DNA from: Trachythela sp. YZ-2020
Taxonomy: Eukaryota > Cnidaria > Anthozoa > Malacalcyonacea > Clavulariidae
Length of the DNA stretch: 64,000 bases
NCBI GenBank assembly: GCA_016169945.1
Contig: JADLSH010000057.1
Coordinates: forward strand, 175,238-239,237
Direction of reading: 5' to 3'
A program made the translations under genes and the position numbers. The notes beneath the pieces are model-generated. The model was not told where the DNA came from, did not search any database, and saw only the letters and a list, made by a program, of their open reading frames with translations. This document shows positions 35,667-48,260 of this stretch, in pieces. How positions within the stretch are numbered: the first letter of the stretch is position 1; the number at the start of each line of letters is the position of its first letter.

Positions 35667-38284
35667 TTAATATGGATGCCATCTTCCTCTCCTTGGTCTA
35701 AAATAAAATAAAACTGATTCAAATTTTGGACTTCAAGAGGTCTTAGATTGAGTTTAGATATATCTAGTTTGGGGATCAGTAAAGGGGATACATATCATAA
35801 TGTCCATCATAGTCCACAATGTACATGCCTGCCATTTGCTAAGACAAATTACAGTCACTAAGAATTGGATTTTTCTCATCCTTGGTTGATCAACATGTGT
35901 GTGATACGGTCAGGTGTTAACATACCTATACATTCCACGACCTCGAATCCTGGGTCGGTAACCGGGATAATACCCAGGGTTGTGAAAACCACGAGATCTG
36001 CCTCTTCCCCGACCTCTAGGGAATCCTCGGTCTGTGCTGCTGAAACCTGGTTGGTTTGTTCGTTTCGGTACAACCTGAAGTAAAATATATATTGGCAATT
36101 GCCATCAGATATCACATGACTCAAGTACAACTTAGCCAAAAAGCAATTAGGAATGAGCTGATAACAAAAACTGCCGATTACTGTGGCCGATTATTTGTAG
36201 GCCGATTATCTCAATTTATCGGCCTATTAATCGGTATCTGGCGATTATTGTAAGTAGCAAGATGGCAGTGTAAAAACCTTTCAAAGATGGCGGTTGCTTT
36301 GAAGTTCTTTGACCAAAGACTTTTGATCACAGACTTCGATCACAGAAACTTTGATGGACATAGGCATAGCAGAAACGCATTGTATGGAAGCTTTTTAATT
36401 TTGTGAGTTCTTTCACAATATGTTAATAAAAAACCCTGTGAAAAACAACCTATCTATTCGCTTGTATTTAGTATTTTAGCATGTGATTACCGATTATTTA
36501 AAATTGGCTCATCCCTAAAAGCAATTAATTCATACCTTGATCTGTCGACCCTTGAACAATGAGTCTGTTAAAATAGTAGAGTTGTTCACACTTTCTTTGT
36601 CAGCAAATTCAACATAAGCAAAACTAAATAATTAGGAATAAACAAATTTTAAAAGTCAGGCAACAATCAGAATATATTATTAGTGCAAACAATTAGCTTG
36701 ACATGTTTGGAAACAAGGATTGATCAATGCTCATTTGATCAAAGTTCGACTTACCCTTTTGGATGTCCGGTGAATTTATCACATAAGATTGTAACTCTAT
36801 TGACTGAACCACAGCCATGAAAATGTTGTTCAAGCTCTTCTGCTGTTGCAGAATAATCAACCTAAGAAACATGAACGAATGAAAATCTTTATTTAAAATT
36901 TAGCGTAGCCATGACTGTATTTCTTCTTCATTTCAATTGAGCTGCATAAACATCTGGGTGTGTACATTATTACAGTTCCTTACATTTCCAACATAAACTG
37001 ATCTTGCATCAACTTCTTGTTTTTCTTCAAGAGTTGGCAAGGCTAGAATACAAAGAACAAGTATTTCCAATATTCGGGATTTAAATGCAGAATAGTAAAA
37101 AATTCAAGCGTTGGACTCAAGATTTAAGAACCTCATTTTTGACCCTTTCAAAGTTGGTGCACAAAAATAAAACATTGAAAGGCTGAAATGCTCTTAGTTG
37201 ATGGTTCCTAACTTCCAGACGAAGGGCCTTCGTTCAAAAAGTCAAAGTTCTTATTGTATTTTTCAGGTAGTTTTATCAATTCAACCGCCAAATGTTCCTC
37301 TAAATACCTGCGTTAGTTGGACTCATGCTTAAATTCAAAGATCCTTCAATTTCTTTTTGCATATCTTTCAATTTTTCTGCTTCTTCTTCCATTTCTTTCA
37401 CTCTGGCTTTGATTGCTTCAAGCTCCTGGTAAAATTATTTATTTACGCATGATACTTCATCTAGACAGTTTAGATCTCTCAATCACATTGATGATGAAAT
37501 CATGCATTTTGGATGATCGGAACTGAAGATCAAGATGAGGGACGATCGACAGATTTCGTCCTGCTTCGCAGAATTGTCCCACAATTGCTTGACCCCCGAC
37601 CCTATTCCAGACCATTTAATGTCTAGTTTGCACAGAAAAGTCAGTTTTCGTCCCAATTATTTATCATTGATTCTGAGCTAACCCACTCCCCCTTTACCAG
37701 AACAAGTCTGCCAGGCGGGGCATAGTAAATTTGTCAACAGTCCCAGGTCCCTAAATCTTGTATGCTGACAACCATGTTTTACTGAGCCTTATTTTCTCAA
37801 ATACCAATCGAACATGGTTAGTTCTTTGATTCTTCAATACCGATTATACAGTGATACCACTCGGCACTCGAATGTGATAATTCATTGTTAATTTGTTATC
37901 AATAATCAATAACAATCAAGGTCGCAAAAGCGTTCTCCATCGATTGTTCATTGATTTTCAATATCATTAGACTAATTGATATCGATTGTTATTAATTGAT
38001 ATCGATTTTATTGATCATCGCTTTCATCGGCTGCAAAGAAAATATTCAAAATATTAACTATGAAAACTCACTGGATCATCAACGGCATCATCGTCGCCTT
38101 GCTCTCTGGAGACATCCAAAACATCGAGAGATGGATCTAAGCTTGTTTCTAAACCCAACACACCGTCAGTACTAGACGAATCTAATCGTTCCAACGACTT
38201 GGACCAATTAAACTCTCCGTCAAGACCTGGAGATTCCGAAGTGCTGTCTCGACGACCTCCAGAATCTAAATCTTCGTCGGCCAT
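35667..38284 (-). CDS. PABPN1: Nuclear poly(A)-binding protein (PABPN1/PABP2), 7 exons
   Basis: The complete CDS (254 aa) is 38284-38072, 37425-37308, 37042-36984, 36861-36755, 36623-36536, 36074-35926 and 35697-35667, with all phases consistent. It has an acidic Ser/Asp-rich N-terminus without the Ala tract of vertebrates. A coiled coil follows ([19 protein letters not shown]). A single RRM runs from about residue 125 to 200, with RNP2 [16 protein letters not shown] and RNP1-type [12 protein letters not shown]. The Arg/Gly-rich tail [15 protein letters not shown] ends [10 protein letters not shown]. The tiny last exon is chosen because it restores the canonical Arg-rich, Tyr-terminated C-terminus and the phase. 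A nearer acceptor at about 35,832 would give an unrelated tail. PABPN1 binds growing poly(A) and stimulates poly(A) polymerase in the nucleus. Intron 2-3 and flanks carry hairpin-family debris at 37,190-37,280. Confidence 0.95.
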
Positions 38285-39190
38285 AATTTACACGGATTTT
38301 AAAAAGAATAGCAGATTTAGAAAGTAGAAAGATGGACGCTTTTGTGCCACTCGTATCACAGACAGCAAAGGTTAAAAAATAGGGCGATGGAAAAGGATTA
38401 AAATATCAGTATAAAAAATATAGATGTTTGCCTTTGTTGATATTAATTTGAAGAAGTAAGCCCACGGTTTCAATGTTTTGAATCTGCGGTTTGACAAGTG
38501 GACTTGGAAAAACTTCATTTTGCGAAAACGTACTGGAGAGAGTTCCAGAGTCTGCAAAATTTTGCGCAAGCTATGGAAATATGGAACCGATAACTAAGCC
38601 ACTTTTTGAGAATAGACAATATGCAAGTTGCTCTAACTTTTTGTCCTATTTTTCCAAAACAACGTTCGCTGAGACAACTGACTGTAAGATAAACCAAGCT
38701 GAACGACTATTTATTACATAAAGTAACATTGCTACCCTACTATTTACACCCTGTTAATACTACCGACTACCGAGTGTCTTTCACTCATAACTGGGGCAGG
38801 TTGTTCGAAGGCGGATTAGTTTTTACACCTAGGTAATGTAGAATTGAAATAAACAGGCATACAGAAAGTTTTTAACAAGAATTAGCGCAACCTTATAATT
38901 AATAAACGCGCATCTGAAATAATGCAAGTCGACTTCGCTAATCCATACTATAAGTATGGCTAAAGAAGCCTGTTGGGAAAATAGCTTCATTATCGAATGC
39001 TTGAATTAAGTAAAATAGCGAACAAAGTTACGTTATATTCAGTCCTGTGTTCTGTTTTTAATACCGTAGAAAATGTAATTTGGCGTAGAGTGCCGAGACT
39101 GATGTCCTATTCCACCTTTTTCACTTTAGATTCATAACATAAAACATAACTCTTGTTTTAAATTAAGCCCGCTGTACTAGCTTGCACACT
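38285..39190. other. Intergenic DNA between the TEA gene and PABPN1
   Basis: It contains the PABPN1 upstream region. No coding exon or repeat was recognised, and no core promoter motif I would defend. Confidence 0.35.
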
Positions 39191-40135
39191 TCACGAAATA
39201 TCCGGGAACTCTAAGGAGGGGCACGTTTGATCACTATCAACAGGTAGATAATCTTCTAATGTATGGGTATCATTTGGTGGGTCAATCAGTTCAATAGTCG
39301 AGTACGTTTTTACTGACTTTAACAATGTTCCCTGGCTATTTAGCGAACTCTGCCAGTGAGATTTTGTTGCGGTATATGCTCCGTGGTCTTTCGCCTCAGC
39401 CTGCCAGCCTTCAGCCAAGTTCAACACATACTCATGGTCGCTACCCGCCTGCAGCATGCCTGGAACATCCCAAGTAAATGTATCCTGATACTTCATTTTA
39501 GCTGAACTCAAAGCGGCCTCACTGCTGCCACCAACGTGCGTGGTTTGAAAGTAAGGGCCTGGGGAGCACTTGAGCATACTATTTGGAGTTTTTACATTGG
39601 AACTGTCTGGGATGAGTTCGGGTGGGCCGAATATTTCATTGGTGCTTCCCAAAGAATGTTCGCTGTTAGCAACCGAATTCTGACCATAAACGCTAGCAGA
39701 ATAATTAGGCTGTTTTGGCTGAAATATTATGTCAGATATGCTTGAGGGACTTCTGTCCTCGAGGTTTCGAGCAGCGGTATGCGAAAGTAGAAAACTTGGT
39801 GTAACAGGACCAACAGTCTCGGATGTAAACCTGCCCAACAATCCACCAGAATGTCTATTACCGGAACTCGTACGTAACTTCTTGCGGGCTAACACCTGAA
39901 TGTGGCTTGCAACCTGTTTTCTTGACCTGACTTTGCCCGTTTTCATGTATATGTAACGAGATATGAGCTCATTCCGACCGTACATTTTGTCTTTTGCCGA
40001 GAGCATGATTTTTTGCCTTCCGCACGGCGGATAGATGGCTAGCGCCTCTTGGAAGCTTTTCTCGATTTCCCCAGACCACAGGCCATCTGAATCATCGCTC
40101 ATCTTTCCTGAGGCTGCGCTAGTAGTTCTCTGCAT
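39191..40135 (-). CDS. TEA/ATTS-domain transcription factor lacking an evident YAP-binding domain
   Basis: A single open frame of 314 codons starts at the ATG at 40135, just inside an exon that opens after the acceptor ACATTTTCAG (exon start 40141), so at least one 5' intron exists upstream. Residues about 17-90 form a canonical TEA domain: [50 protein letters not shown], and the recognition helix [17 protein letters not shown]. The remaining ~220 residues are Ser/Pro/Asn-rich and end at [10 protein letters not shown] find no counterpart of the YAP/TAZ-binding beta-sandwich that fills the second half of TEAD/Scalloped proteins (about 430 aa). It would bind M-CAT-like DNA, but the co-factor link is unclear. 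Alternatives are splicing out before the stop to distal exons, which I could not find, or a diverged paralogue. Confidence 0.85.
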   Translation of the reverse strand: MQRTTSAASGKMSDDSDGLWSGEIEKSFQEALAIYPPCGRQKIMLSAKDKMYGRNELISRYIYMKTGKVRSRKQVASHIQVLARKKLRTSSGNRHSGGLLGRFTSETVGPVTPSFLLSHTAARNLEDRSPSSISDIIFQPKQPNYSASVYGQNSVANSEHSLGSTNEIFGPPELIPDSSNVKTPNSMLKCSPGPYFQTTHVGGSSEAALSSAKMKYQDTFTWDVPGMLQAGSDHEYVLNLAEGWQAEAKDHGAYTATKSHWQSSLNSQGTLLKSVKTYSTIELIDPPNDTHTLEDYLPVDSDQTCPSLEFPDIS

Positions 40136-40139
40136 TAAA

Positions 40140-42580
40140 TACTGAAAATGTAAATAAGTAATGAATAAAGTATTACTGTTAACCCATCAATCTAAAATGC
40201 ATCCCCAAATGCCCCCTGCTTTCCTATTCCACTCTGTCTAACGCCAGTCAATTTTATTCATCACGAGGAAAGTGTTCATGTCTTTTAGCCAAAACATGCT
40301 CTTCTGCGCTCTACTTTGAAATTCAATATATGAATTTTTGAAGCAAGACGAATTTTTGAAACTGTAAATTTTCGACTTTATTTCAAAGTCATCATCAGAC
40401 AGAATTGATTCTGTCTCTGATTACAGTTTCAAAAACTCGTCTTGTTTTAATTCATATATATATTGAATTTTAAGATGACTTTATTCTTCGGAATTCTTTC
40501 TATATTTTCTGAAATTGTCGGCTGGCCGTGGTGTTTGTGGTCTACTTTGTTACGCGTTTTTTTCTGACTAAAGGCTGCACCCGTATCGTACCAAACCGTA
40601 TTTCTATTTACTACTGAATTTTAGCTACTGAAATTAAACGAAAGTGCAATATATTTGGCCTTTGATCTTTTATGAACAACGATTTTCAAACAAATTTTGC
40701 ATACTGTTATTGCGCTCAATCTTTTTAAAAGGAACGTTCATGAATAAATCGCGCAACCACAAATATTTCCGTGTACATATATTAACGGAATATTTTAACC
40801 AAAAAATTCCTATAAGATTTTACCAACGGTATTAAACTTTTAAAATGCGAGCTTATAAAATACTTTCGCTGTCTTTTGTACGAACGCATGAAATTTTTGC
40901 CATGCAATTGCTATCGCTAGTCAAATACTCTTCAGTTAAAACTAAACATCTAAAAGAGAATGGAACATTAAACAGCATGCAGTTGTAAAGCGCTTTATCG
41001 CTATGAAATTTTTAATATAAAATTTCCTGTGTACGTTTTCACTGGTGCTACTGTTGTCCAGTTTTTTTGGAGAAACTCAATTCTTTAAAAATGTGACTCA
41101 ATGTGACACAACTCTTGAAAAAGTTAGTGATTTAACAGCTTTACAATCTAACTCTCTCAAAAGACATACATTTTGAATATTTGTATAGGAACGGGTGCAT
41201 GGGAGATGATTGATATATTTTTATAACGTTATTGTCATGAACTGATGAAATTCAACCTTACCTACAAAAGCCGGGTCACTTTTAGCGCTCCATATACGTC
41301 GAAAACCAAGTGTCAAAAGCGGCCGTTAGCATGGCATTAACGAGGCAACTATATATGAACTATATGAGTATTCTGCCAATGAACTTGACCTTAATTCGTA
41401 TCTATAGGATTTCAACTTTGTATGTATCAAAAGCGAGGGTCACCTGTGATTTTGTGTCAATATTAGCATGCTTCAGTTCTCACGTTGAAATCGCTTGCCA
41501 AGCGGCCATCAATAATTTATGCACGGCTTTCAATTGCGAAACCGCGTTATGTTCTTATGTAAGAGGCATTACTTCGCATTCAATGCGCTTTCACGTGACG
41601 TGACGTCACATAAGTTCTATTAGTGTACCCATTTTTCATTTATAAACTATACATGAAAAATGCCGGCAATAACGGTTTGGAAATTGAATTTTCGCACTCC
41701 TTTATAATCAAGAATTAAATAAATTAAGTACTAGCTCTGGTGTAATATACGTGACGACTCCATTGTGCTTTCCCGCCAGTTTTACAACGGGGAATAAATT
41801 CGCCCTGTTCTTTTAAATGTTTCCAAAATGAACACTCTACTCTTTAGCGATTTTTTTTCAATTCTATATTCTATACTTGGCTCATATTACCTTTTTGCAT
41901 TACGGCTGTGCTCTTGTATAGCTTTAAGCAAAATAGCCAATGTAAATAGTCCCAAAACAAAAGTATACGTTTGCTTGTGGTGCGGTCAAAATCATTCAAG
42001 CCTAAAGTATACAGTAACTAGCAGGGCCAAGCAGTGCCTATATTGTAACAGGTGCTAGAGAATAATCTAGAACTAGCAAATAGCATCTAAAACGGATGGA
42101 AATTGGTTGAAAAAGGAAAGAACGATACTAACGTTTGAGGAGGTTTTAATATACGCTCATTTAATACATAAGTTACTAGGTTCCTATATGTTATACATAA
42201 TGATAATATACATCAACTTAATTTCTTGCAAGCCAGCTTTGAATTAGGTAGATCCTGTCATTCATCATCTATGACTATGTCAAGATAATTCGACACACAG
42301 TTAATCTATACATGGCCTTATGTCAGGCCGAGGGTCCTATTTCACCCTATTGCCATAGCTCATCCACATTAAATAAAGTTTAATATTAAAACTATTAATA
42401 ATAGTGCTGCCAGAGTAAGACTTATATTAGATATATGTATATGTATACATTTACATTTCAAAATTCATATTTTTCTCATAAATTAACCTTACCTATAAAG
42501 TAACCTTTAAAGCCTATTGTGTACCTTATATCTACATTTTAATATTCTTAGTGTTTCCACTTTTCCTCAAACGAATTTCC
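40140..42580. other. Gene-free stretch upstream of the TEA exon
   Basis: 40,195-40,275 is a diverged TAACGCCAG repeat. 40,318-40,478 is an inverted repeat (TTGAAATTCAATATATGAAT with TTCATATATATATTGAATTT; GACTTTATTTCAAAGTC in the loop). 41,590-42,580 is AT-rich without a supported exon. Upstream TEA exons may lie here unrecognised. Confidence 0.4.
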
Positions 42581-42581
42581 T

Positions 42582-45429
42582 TTACTTTCTTCCTTTGGGT
42601 TCCTCGCAGTTTCGTCCGGTGTAATTTTCTGGGCACTCACAGTCATAATCGACAGAATTCTGCGGAATACGGCACTCCCCCCCGTGCTGGCAGGGGTCAG
42701 AATCGCATGGGTCTATGGCTAGATGGAGATAAAAACATAGTTCAGATTAGGCATGAAATGCTGAAATTGCGAAGGTTACTGTGACAGTGTCGGATCCGAT
42801 TAATTTTCTCCTTCTGACGTATGTGATTTTACACTATACAGCAACAACTACACTTTTCGCCAGGTATGAGCCAATAGCCTTACTCTTGTAAGCCAATCCA
42901 GTAAATCACATACGTCAAAAGGAGAATCGAAGTACGATATTTACTTCTGCTGGGCAACTTCGCTGTACTTGAAAACTCATGTAAGTCGAGTTTGGTTGGT
43001 TCTCTCCTAACCTCTCCTGTGCTCCAAGGGTTTTTCTCTATGGGTTCTCTGGTTTTCTTCCTTCACTAAAAACTAACCCTGCAGTTATGTTCCGTGATCA
43101 GACATGGGTCGTATGATAGCAGCCAGAGGCGCCCTACTAAGCCTTCGACACGCTCACGTTTGAGCTGCGTCTCTTGCAACTCAGCATTTGCAGCTGGCTG
43201 ATTTGCACTGAATTGTTTGAAGCGCGTTCTTACTTGGTTTTTCAGTGGTGGTGGCTGACCCTCCTCCGGTGCAACCTTCCGGTACTATAAGTGAGAAAAA
43301 GAACAAAGGGTTATTACACAGAGTAGAGATCATACAGAGGTGTAACGGGTGTACCCACTTATGCTTCAGACGCTTGCCGAGCATGCGCGGTTAAAGTGCA
43401 CGATTCAGATGGCGGTTCGCTTGTAACTGCAGTTTAAATTTTAAAAGTGCATAAAAATGCGAAAGACCTTAAGATTGTGAAACTTTAAAGAGCCGAAAAT
43501 GTTGGGAACTTGGGGAATGTTGGGAACTTGGAATGGGGGGAACTTGCCGAGCATGCGCAGTTGATCATTTTTTGCCCGGCCGCCTGAAATCAGGTGGGTA
43601 CACGAAAACGTAAGTCTCCCAAGTGTTTACGACGGCTCGTTCCACCTCTGTATGATCTCTACTCTGTGGTTATTATCAGAGTGCGCTAATCTTCTCCATA
43701 TATAACTAATAGTAAACATTGTTAGGAAGGCAGCTGGTGGATCCCACGAGTTTCAAAATGGGCGCTTTGCATAACAATTATAGCACAACAATGATGCCAT
43801 CTAGTCTGGTCGAAAAAAAAACCACTACCTGGACTGGAACCACGCATCGGAAATTCACTCAGCTTACCTTCAGGCATCACTTCATAAATATAATTATGAT
43901 TTGCTTGCCCGATACATTCAGTAGAACTATCATCGTCACAATTTTTATAATCAGGACGATATCCCCAACATTTGTCAGACTTTTCTACTTTAAACAACGC
44001 CGAGGAATGAGAACCTGACCAACATTCGCCGTAATATTGCAAGCCATAGTAACGGTAGCCCTTTTCCTTTGCTAATTCAGCACATCTTTTAAGAAAAAAA
44101 AGATAAGTCAATTTAAACTAGGTTTGTTTATACTGGAGAAGTCCATCAGACAGTTTTAAACTGTTTTCCTGAAGCCTGGAAGTCCAGTAAGCGCCTTCCT
44201 GTATTGGTCCAGTGTTATCACAAAAGACCTGAACTAATCGAATCTAACTTTGTTTACACTGGAATACTGGATAGCTCTTTTGTTCTACACTTCTACTGTT
44301 CTTCCCTAAGTTTCAGTAAAGTCCATTCCTTATTGGTACAATGTTACTACAGGAGGAAAACTAAACTAAACTAAACTAAACTAAACTAATGATAGTAATG
44401 GTTCTTGACTAGTTCTTGACTTACCTGCAAGCCATATTTTTCAAGTGGTCATTCCAGCCATCAGTCCAGTTTATCCTGTCACGCCAGTTCAGAAGCAGGT
44501 CATTGAGTGGGCGTTCATGATGGTTGCCACGAGAACCAGGGTCGTCATAGCAACCTATCTTAGTATACTTCGCATTGCAGAGACATGGCTGTGAGTAGCC
44601 GTTTACTATAAATAACAAAGAACAAGTAAATGCAGACTGTAGTGTACTTTACAAGATATATTCAGAGGTTTTGGTGGCGCATGGGTGGTTAGTTAGTTCA
44701 GGTCCATTTCACTTCTATGACCGAGGTTCGATTCCTGCAATATACGTACAGTTGTCTGATTATAATTTCGTCTCGATCGTATATGTGAAGTTTTTTCTTC
44801 TTAAAAAAGCAACTGACTCACAAGCTTTTCTCTCGCTCTTCGCTACTAGTAGGCTAATGCCTGGTGGCCCTCTAGTATAGAGTAGCCAATCGGAACGCTG
44901 GATTTGTAATAGCCTACTAGTAGGTTTATACTAATTAGGGTGGTCTTGTTATAGCTCTTTAGGGTTTCTCCTGAAGCAACTCTGAACCAATTAGGGATGG
45001 CCATTACTGGAACTGTAGAGGGAACAGTTTAGAACTGATAGAACTATCCAGTATAAATAAAGCTTGTTTAGTTTAGGTTTCCTCCTGCAGCAACACTGGA
45101 CTAACAAGGGATGACCCTTCCTGGACTTCTACATAGGGAAATGGCTATATCGTCAGTTCTAAACTGTTCCCTTTACAGTTCTAGTAAAGGGCATCCCTTA
45201 TTGAGTCAGAGTTACTTCAGCAGAAACCCTAAACCAAACTAACTGTATTTATACTGGATAGCTCTATAAGTTCTAAACTGTTCTCCCTAAAGAAAGGAAT
45301 TAAGATTAAAACTAGCAAACCACGAACATGTTTTAGAATTGAGCGACTCGTACCTGCAAGAATTGAGGTCACAACAGTCACAACAGTCACCAAAAACAAG
45401 ACCACCATAGGACGGATAGTGAAAGCCAT
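42582..45429 (-). CDS. Secreted protein with a cnidarian-type cysteine-rich domain and a C-terminal EGF-like domain, 5 exons
   Basis: The complete CDS (220 aa) is 45429-45354, 44605-44425, 44085-43868, 43284-43234 and 42718-42582, with all phases agreeing. The signal peptide is MAFTIRPMVVLFLVTVVTVV plus TSILAG. Residues about 33-155 form a Cys-rich domain: KIGCYDDPGSRG, LLLNWRDRINWTDGW, CAELAKEKGYRYYGLQYYGE, CWSG, CWGYRPDYKNCDDD, ECIGQANHNYIYEV. I associate this layout with many uncharacterised coral and anemone proteins. A Thr/Ser/Gly linker follows, then one EGF-like module with six cysteines (CDSDPCQHGGEC, DYDCECPENYTGRNC) and the stop. It has no transmembrane segment, so it is predicted to be secreted to matrix or mucus. 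Its function is unknown. Confidence 0.85.
43317..43668. mobile_element. CACAGAG TIR element with 7-bp target duplication
   Basis: CACAGAGTAGAGATCATACA, GAGGTG at the left is mirrored by CACCTC, TGTATGATCTCTACTCTGTG at the right. Flanks are GTTATTA at 43,310-43,316 and 43,669-43,675. The interior repeats CTTGCCGAGCATGCGC and GTTGGGAACTTGG. It lies in intron 3 of the secreted-protein gene. Confidence 0.75.
44100..44395 (-). repeat. tRNA-derived SINE bodies ending in an (ACTAA)n tail
   Basis: Two reversed bodies (TTATACTGGAGAAGTCC, AGTCCAGTAAGCGCCTTCCT; then GTTTACACTGG, AATGTTACTACAGGAGGAAA) are followed by four ACTAA units at 44,365-44,390. Confidence 0.6.
44671..44790 (+). repeat. SINE head with clear tRNA-like B box
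   Basis: GGTGGCGCATGGGTGGTTAG (A-box-like) is followed 31 bases later by GAGGTTCGATTCCTGC, which matches the Pol III B-box GGTTCGANTCC exactly. The SINE body text CAGTTGTCTGATTATAATTT follows and then breaks off. Palindromic sequence with ACTAGTAGGCT arms (44,843-44,935) follows. Confidence 0.65.
44950..45290. repeat. Head-to-head tRNA-SINE bodies
   Basis: A plus-strand body (GGTTTCTCCTGAAGCAACTC, AACAGTTTAGAACTGATAGA, CAGTATAAATAAAG) is followed by another partial plus copy and then a reversed copy (AGTTCTAAACTGTTCCCTTT, TTACTTCAGCAGAAACC). They sit immediately downstream of exon 1 of the secreted-protein gene, inside intron 1. Confidence 0.55.
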
Positions 45430-48260
45430 ATCTTTTGTTAACGTAACTTTTGTATATATAGTTATTCGCTCCTTTCCAAGCTTCTAGCGATCTAAACCTT
45501 AAGTCTTTTGTGAATTATTCAGTCAGTCTCGCCGGCCTTTTTATGAAGCACTGTAACAAATAAACTTAATTGAAAACAATGATTGAACACCTGAGCACAC
45601 AAAATAGAACGCAGAGATCGATATTAATTTAAGTTATATATACGCCTATAGCGTGGTTTGGGGAGAATTGTATAATATAAAAAGCAAATTGTGTAGGAAT
45701 TATTAATTTGAACAATTAAGTGTCGTCTGGGGGAAGAGTATTCAGGTGTCCGAAGACAATAAATTTGTGTGGGGCTTTTGCATAAATTGAAAGGGAGCCG
45801 ACCATTCTTCAATCAATATTATTGTCAGGATGATCTAATGCATGGATATCTAAGAGGGTCTTTATATATGAGTCCAAGTCGCAGCAAAACTTGCCCCCGT
45901 AAATATCAATATATGTTTAAACATATGGGGGGAAAGTATAACTATAGAATTTAGGTTTACGCTTTGTTAGATAAAACATGTATCAATTTATACCAACAAT
46001 AGTATTAATAGGCAAACAATTTCTACTTTTTAGTAATATTAATTCTATCCGATTAAAAGGCTTTGTGCGCATGATACATTAATCTACGATTTTTATTGGA
46101 AAGTTCAATAAAATATCTAATGCAATTACGTGAGGTTAAATATTTAAAGAATTTGTCTCATGTTCGATTTTTCTTCTTTTGTAAATTAGCCACAAAAGAT
46201 TGCCATTAACATTTATCACACGAAAGAAGTTAATTATTACAGAAATATATTTTACACTAATTACAGGTAAAAAAAATCCTATTTTCAACGTACTCGAAAA
46301 GTCGTAGACCATCGATTACCGTTAAACGGCTACCATGAGAAAACCTCAGTATAAACTTAATTTTTGTTAAATTTATATATAGATTTAAAATCTAATATAA
46401 TTAACATTATAATCTCTATACCAATTTATATAAACGTACCTTTAAAGAATTGACTATAGGTTCCGCTTCAGTCTTCAGCAATAAGTTGTTTAATACTTTT
46501 GAGTTTTGTTCTTAAAGCTTAAACCTTTTATACTTTGGGAACAACTTCCCTTAAAAACCCTTCAAGGCCATATTAACCTTTATTAAATAAATTTTTCATG
46601 TACAAACGAATACCGAATTCAAAGCTATAAATGACAAACATCAAAAGAATTTATGTGTATGATATTTCATGGGATGTGAAATAAAACTAATGGCCATATA
46701 TAACAAAAGAGAGCTCATTTCTTCATACACTGTTAAATTTTTTCGCTATTTCAAATTGAAAGTAAAAACTAAAATTCTTGCCAAATTTTTCAAATCTTAA
46801 AAATTCACAAAATTTGCAAGTCACCTTTTTGTACATAAAAGGCCTAATGCACTTTTCCTGAAAAATTGCATACATTTTCTATATACATCATGGGGCACTC
46901 AAATTAATTAAAGGAAGTGTTTGAATAATGAACTTTGCTCATTAATCTAAAGATATTAAGTATACAATGGCAAAGTGATAATGTATAACGCGATATGTAT
47001 GGTCAATATTCTTCATTGTTGAGAAATAATGAAATGTTTCCAAGTACATAAAATGTGTATTGTTTTGGTTACCTCAAAATATATTTTAAAAGCAGCAGAT
47101 GTGAGTGTATTTCAAGTTATCTCAAACGTGAGGGTAGTGTATAGGTAGTATTCTATAATAAGCTGCCGTAGTTTATGTATGAAATACATAAAGAATATTA
47201 CAAACACTTCAACGTTTCTAATACAGGTTCTTTGTCAGAGGATTAGACGCTATAACAATCTCCTGGGCTGGGCATTTGCTCGAAACGTTTTTAAACTTGC
47301 GGTAGTTAAGACACAAATACCACAGCTGAGAAGCCTTATCGTTTACCCACTCATGAATTCATATCATCCGCAAAAGACTTGTAATTCTTGCTAGACGGAC
47401 ATACTTCCTTTTCCGCGTTCAATTAAGTTAAAAATATGCTTGGTCTGTACATGGATTGAATCGGACGCAACAATAATGAATTACATTTTTTAATTAACAA
47501 TTTTTCAACAATGCTAAATTAGAAATCTCTCTCCTAACTTATAGCAATAAAGTTGTTTTTATATGGTGTGTTGATTAAAATGCATTTCTTTAGAATGTTT
47601 AGTGAAGTGTTGAGATTTGGTAAAAGTGAAGAAAGAAGAGAAATTGGAAGTTGCGGACACAAGATCGAAGTGAAAGTGGGTCGACTGGAAAGTCAAGCAA
47701 GCAAGATTGAGATGGCATGGGCAGCTTAGACGATGAGGGCCACATCATATCACTCGATGGGCAATGGCCACGGAAACGATGGATAGATTGTGTTAAGGAC
47801 GATTTGAGTGCATATCACATCAAGGAGGAATTAGCTTTGGATCGAAGACAATGGAATGTTGAGACAAGAAGACCTCCTTTGAAGAGATACCAGGACGGAC
47901 GACGATGATGATAGTTATGACCGTGTTTTCTCATACAATTTGTAGGACTGGGCTTGACCTTAACTTCTGAATATGAGGTAATTTCTCTGGCTATATTTAT
48001 TGATGTATTTCAGTAAGCCAGGCAGCAGATGGTGGTCAACTTCAGAAATGTTGACACTTATAGCAGCAAGAAAATTAAACTACATCTCTCAATTCTATTT
48101 GCCTCTAAATACAAGACCTGCTCTACATAATATGATGAAATTTTCTCACTCTGATCTCTACAGGTTGACCACCATCTGCTGCACGATAGTGCTTACTAAA
48201 ACACATCTATATATGATAATTTTCAATTAATAAGATTCGGACTAGCGTCATCTATATTCA
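45430..48260. other. Gene-free AT-rich intergenic stretch with repeat fragments
   Basis: 47,640-47,910 (plus) keeps a frame with GQWPRKRWIDCVKDDLSAYH, the usual RKRW-D-V--DL ending of LINE ORFs, so it is a degraded LINE 3' end. 48,025-48,200 is the best copy of the GCAGATGGTGGTCAACTTC TIR element. The remainder is featureless AT-rich DNA. Confidence 0.5.

Noticed and set aside
35775..35832. Alternative last PABPN1 exon with a Tyr/Asp-rich tail
   Set aside because: The attractive frame is out of phase with the preceding exon, whereas the exon at 35697-35667 is in phase and gives the canonical [10 protein letters not shown] ending.
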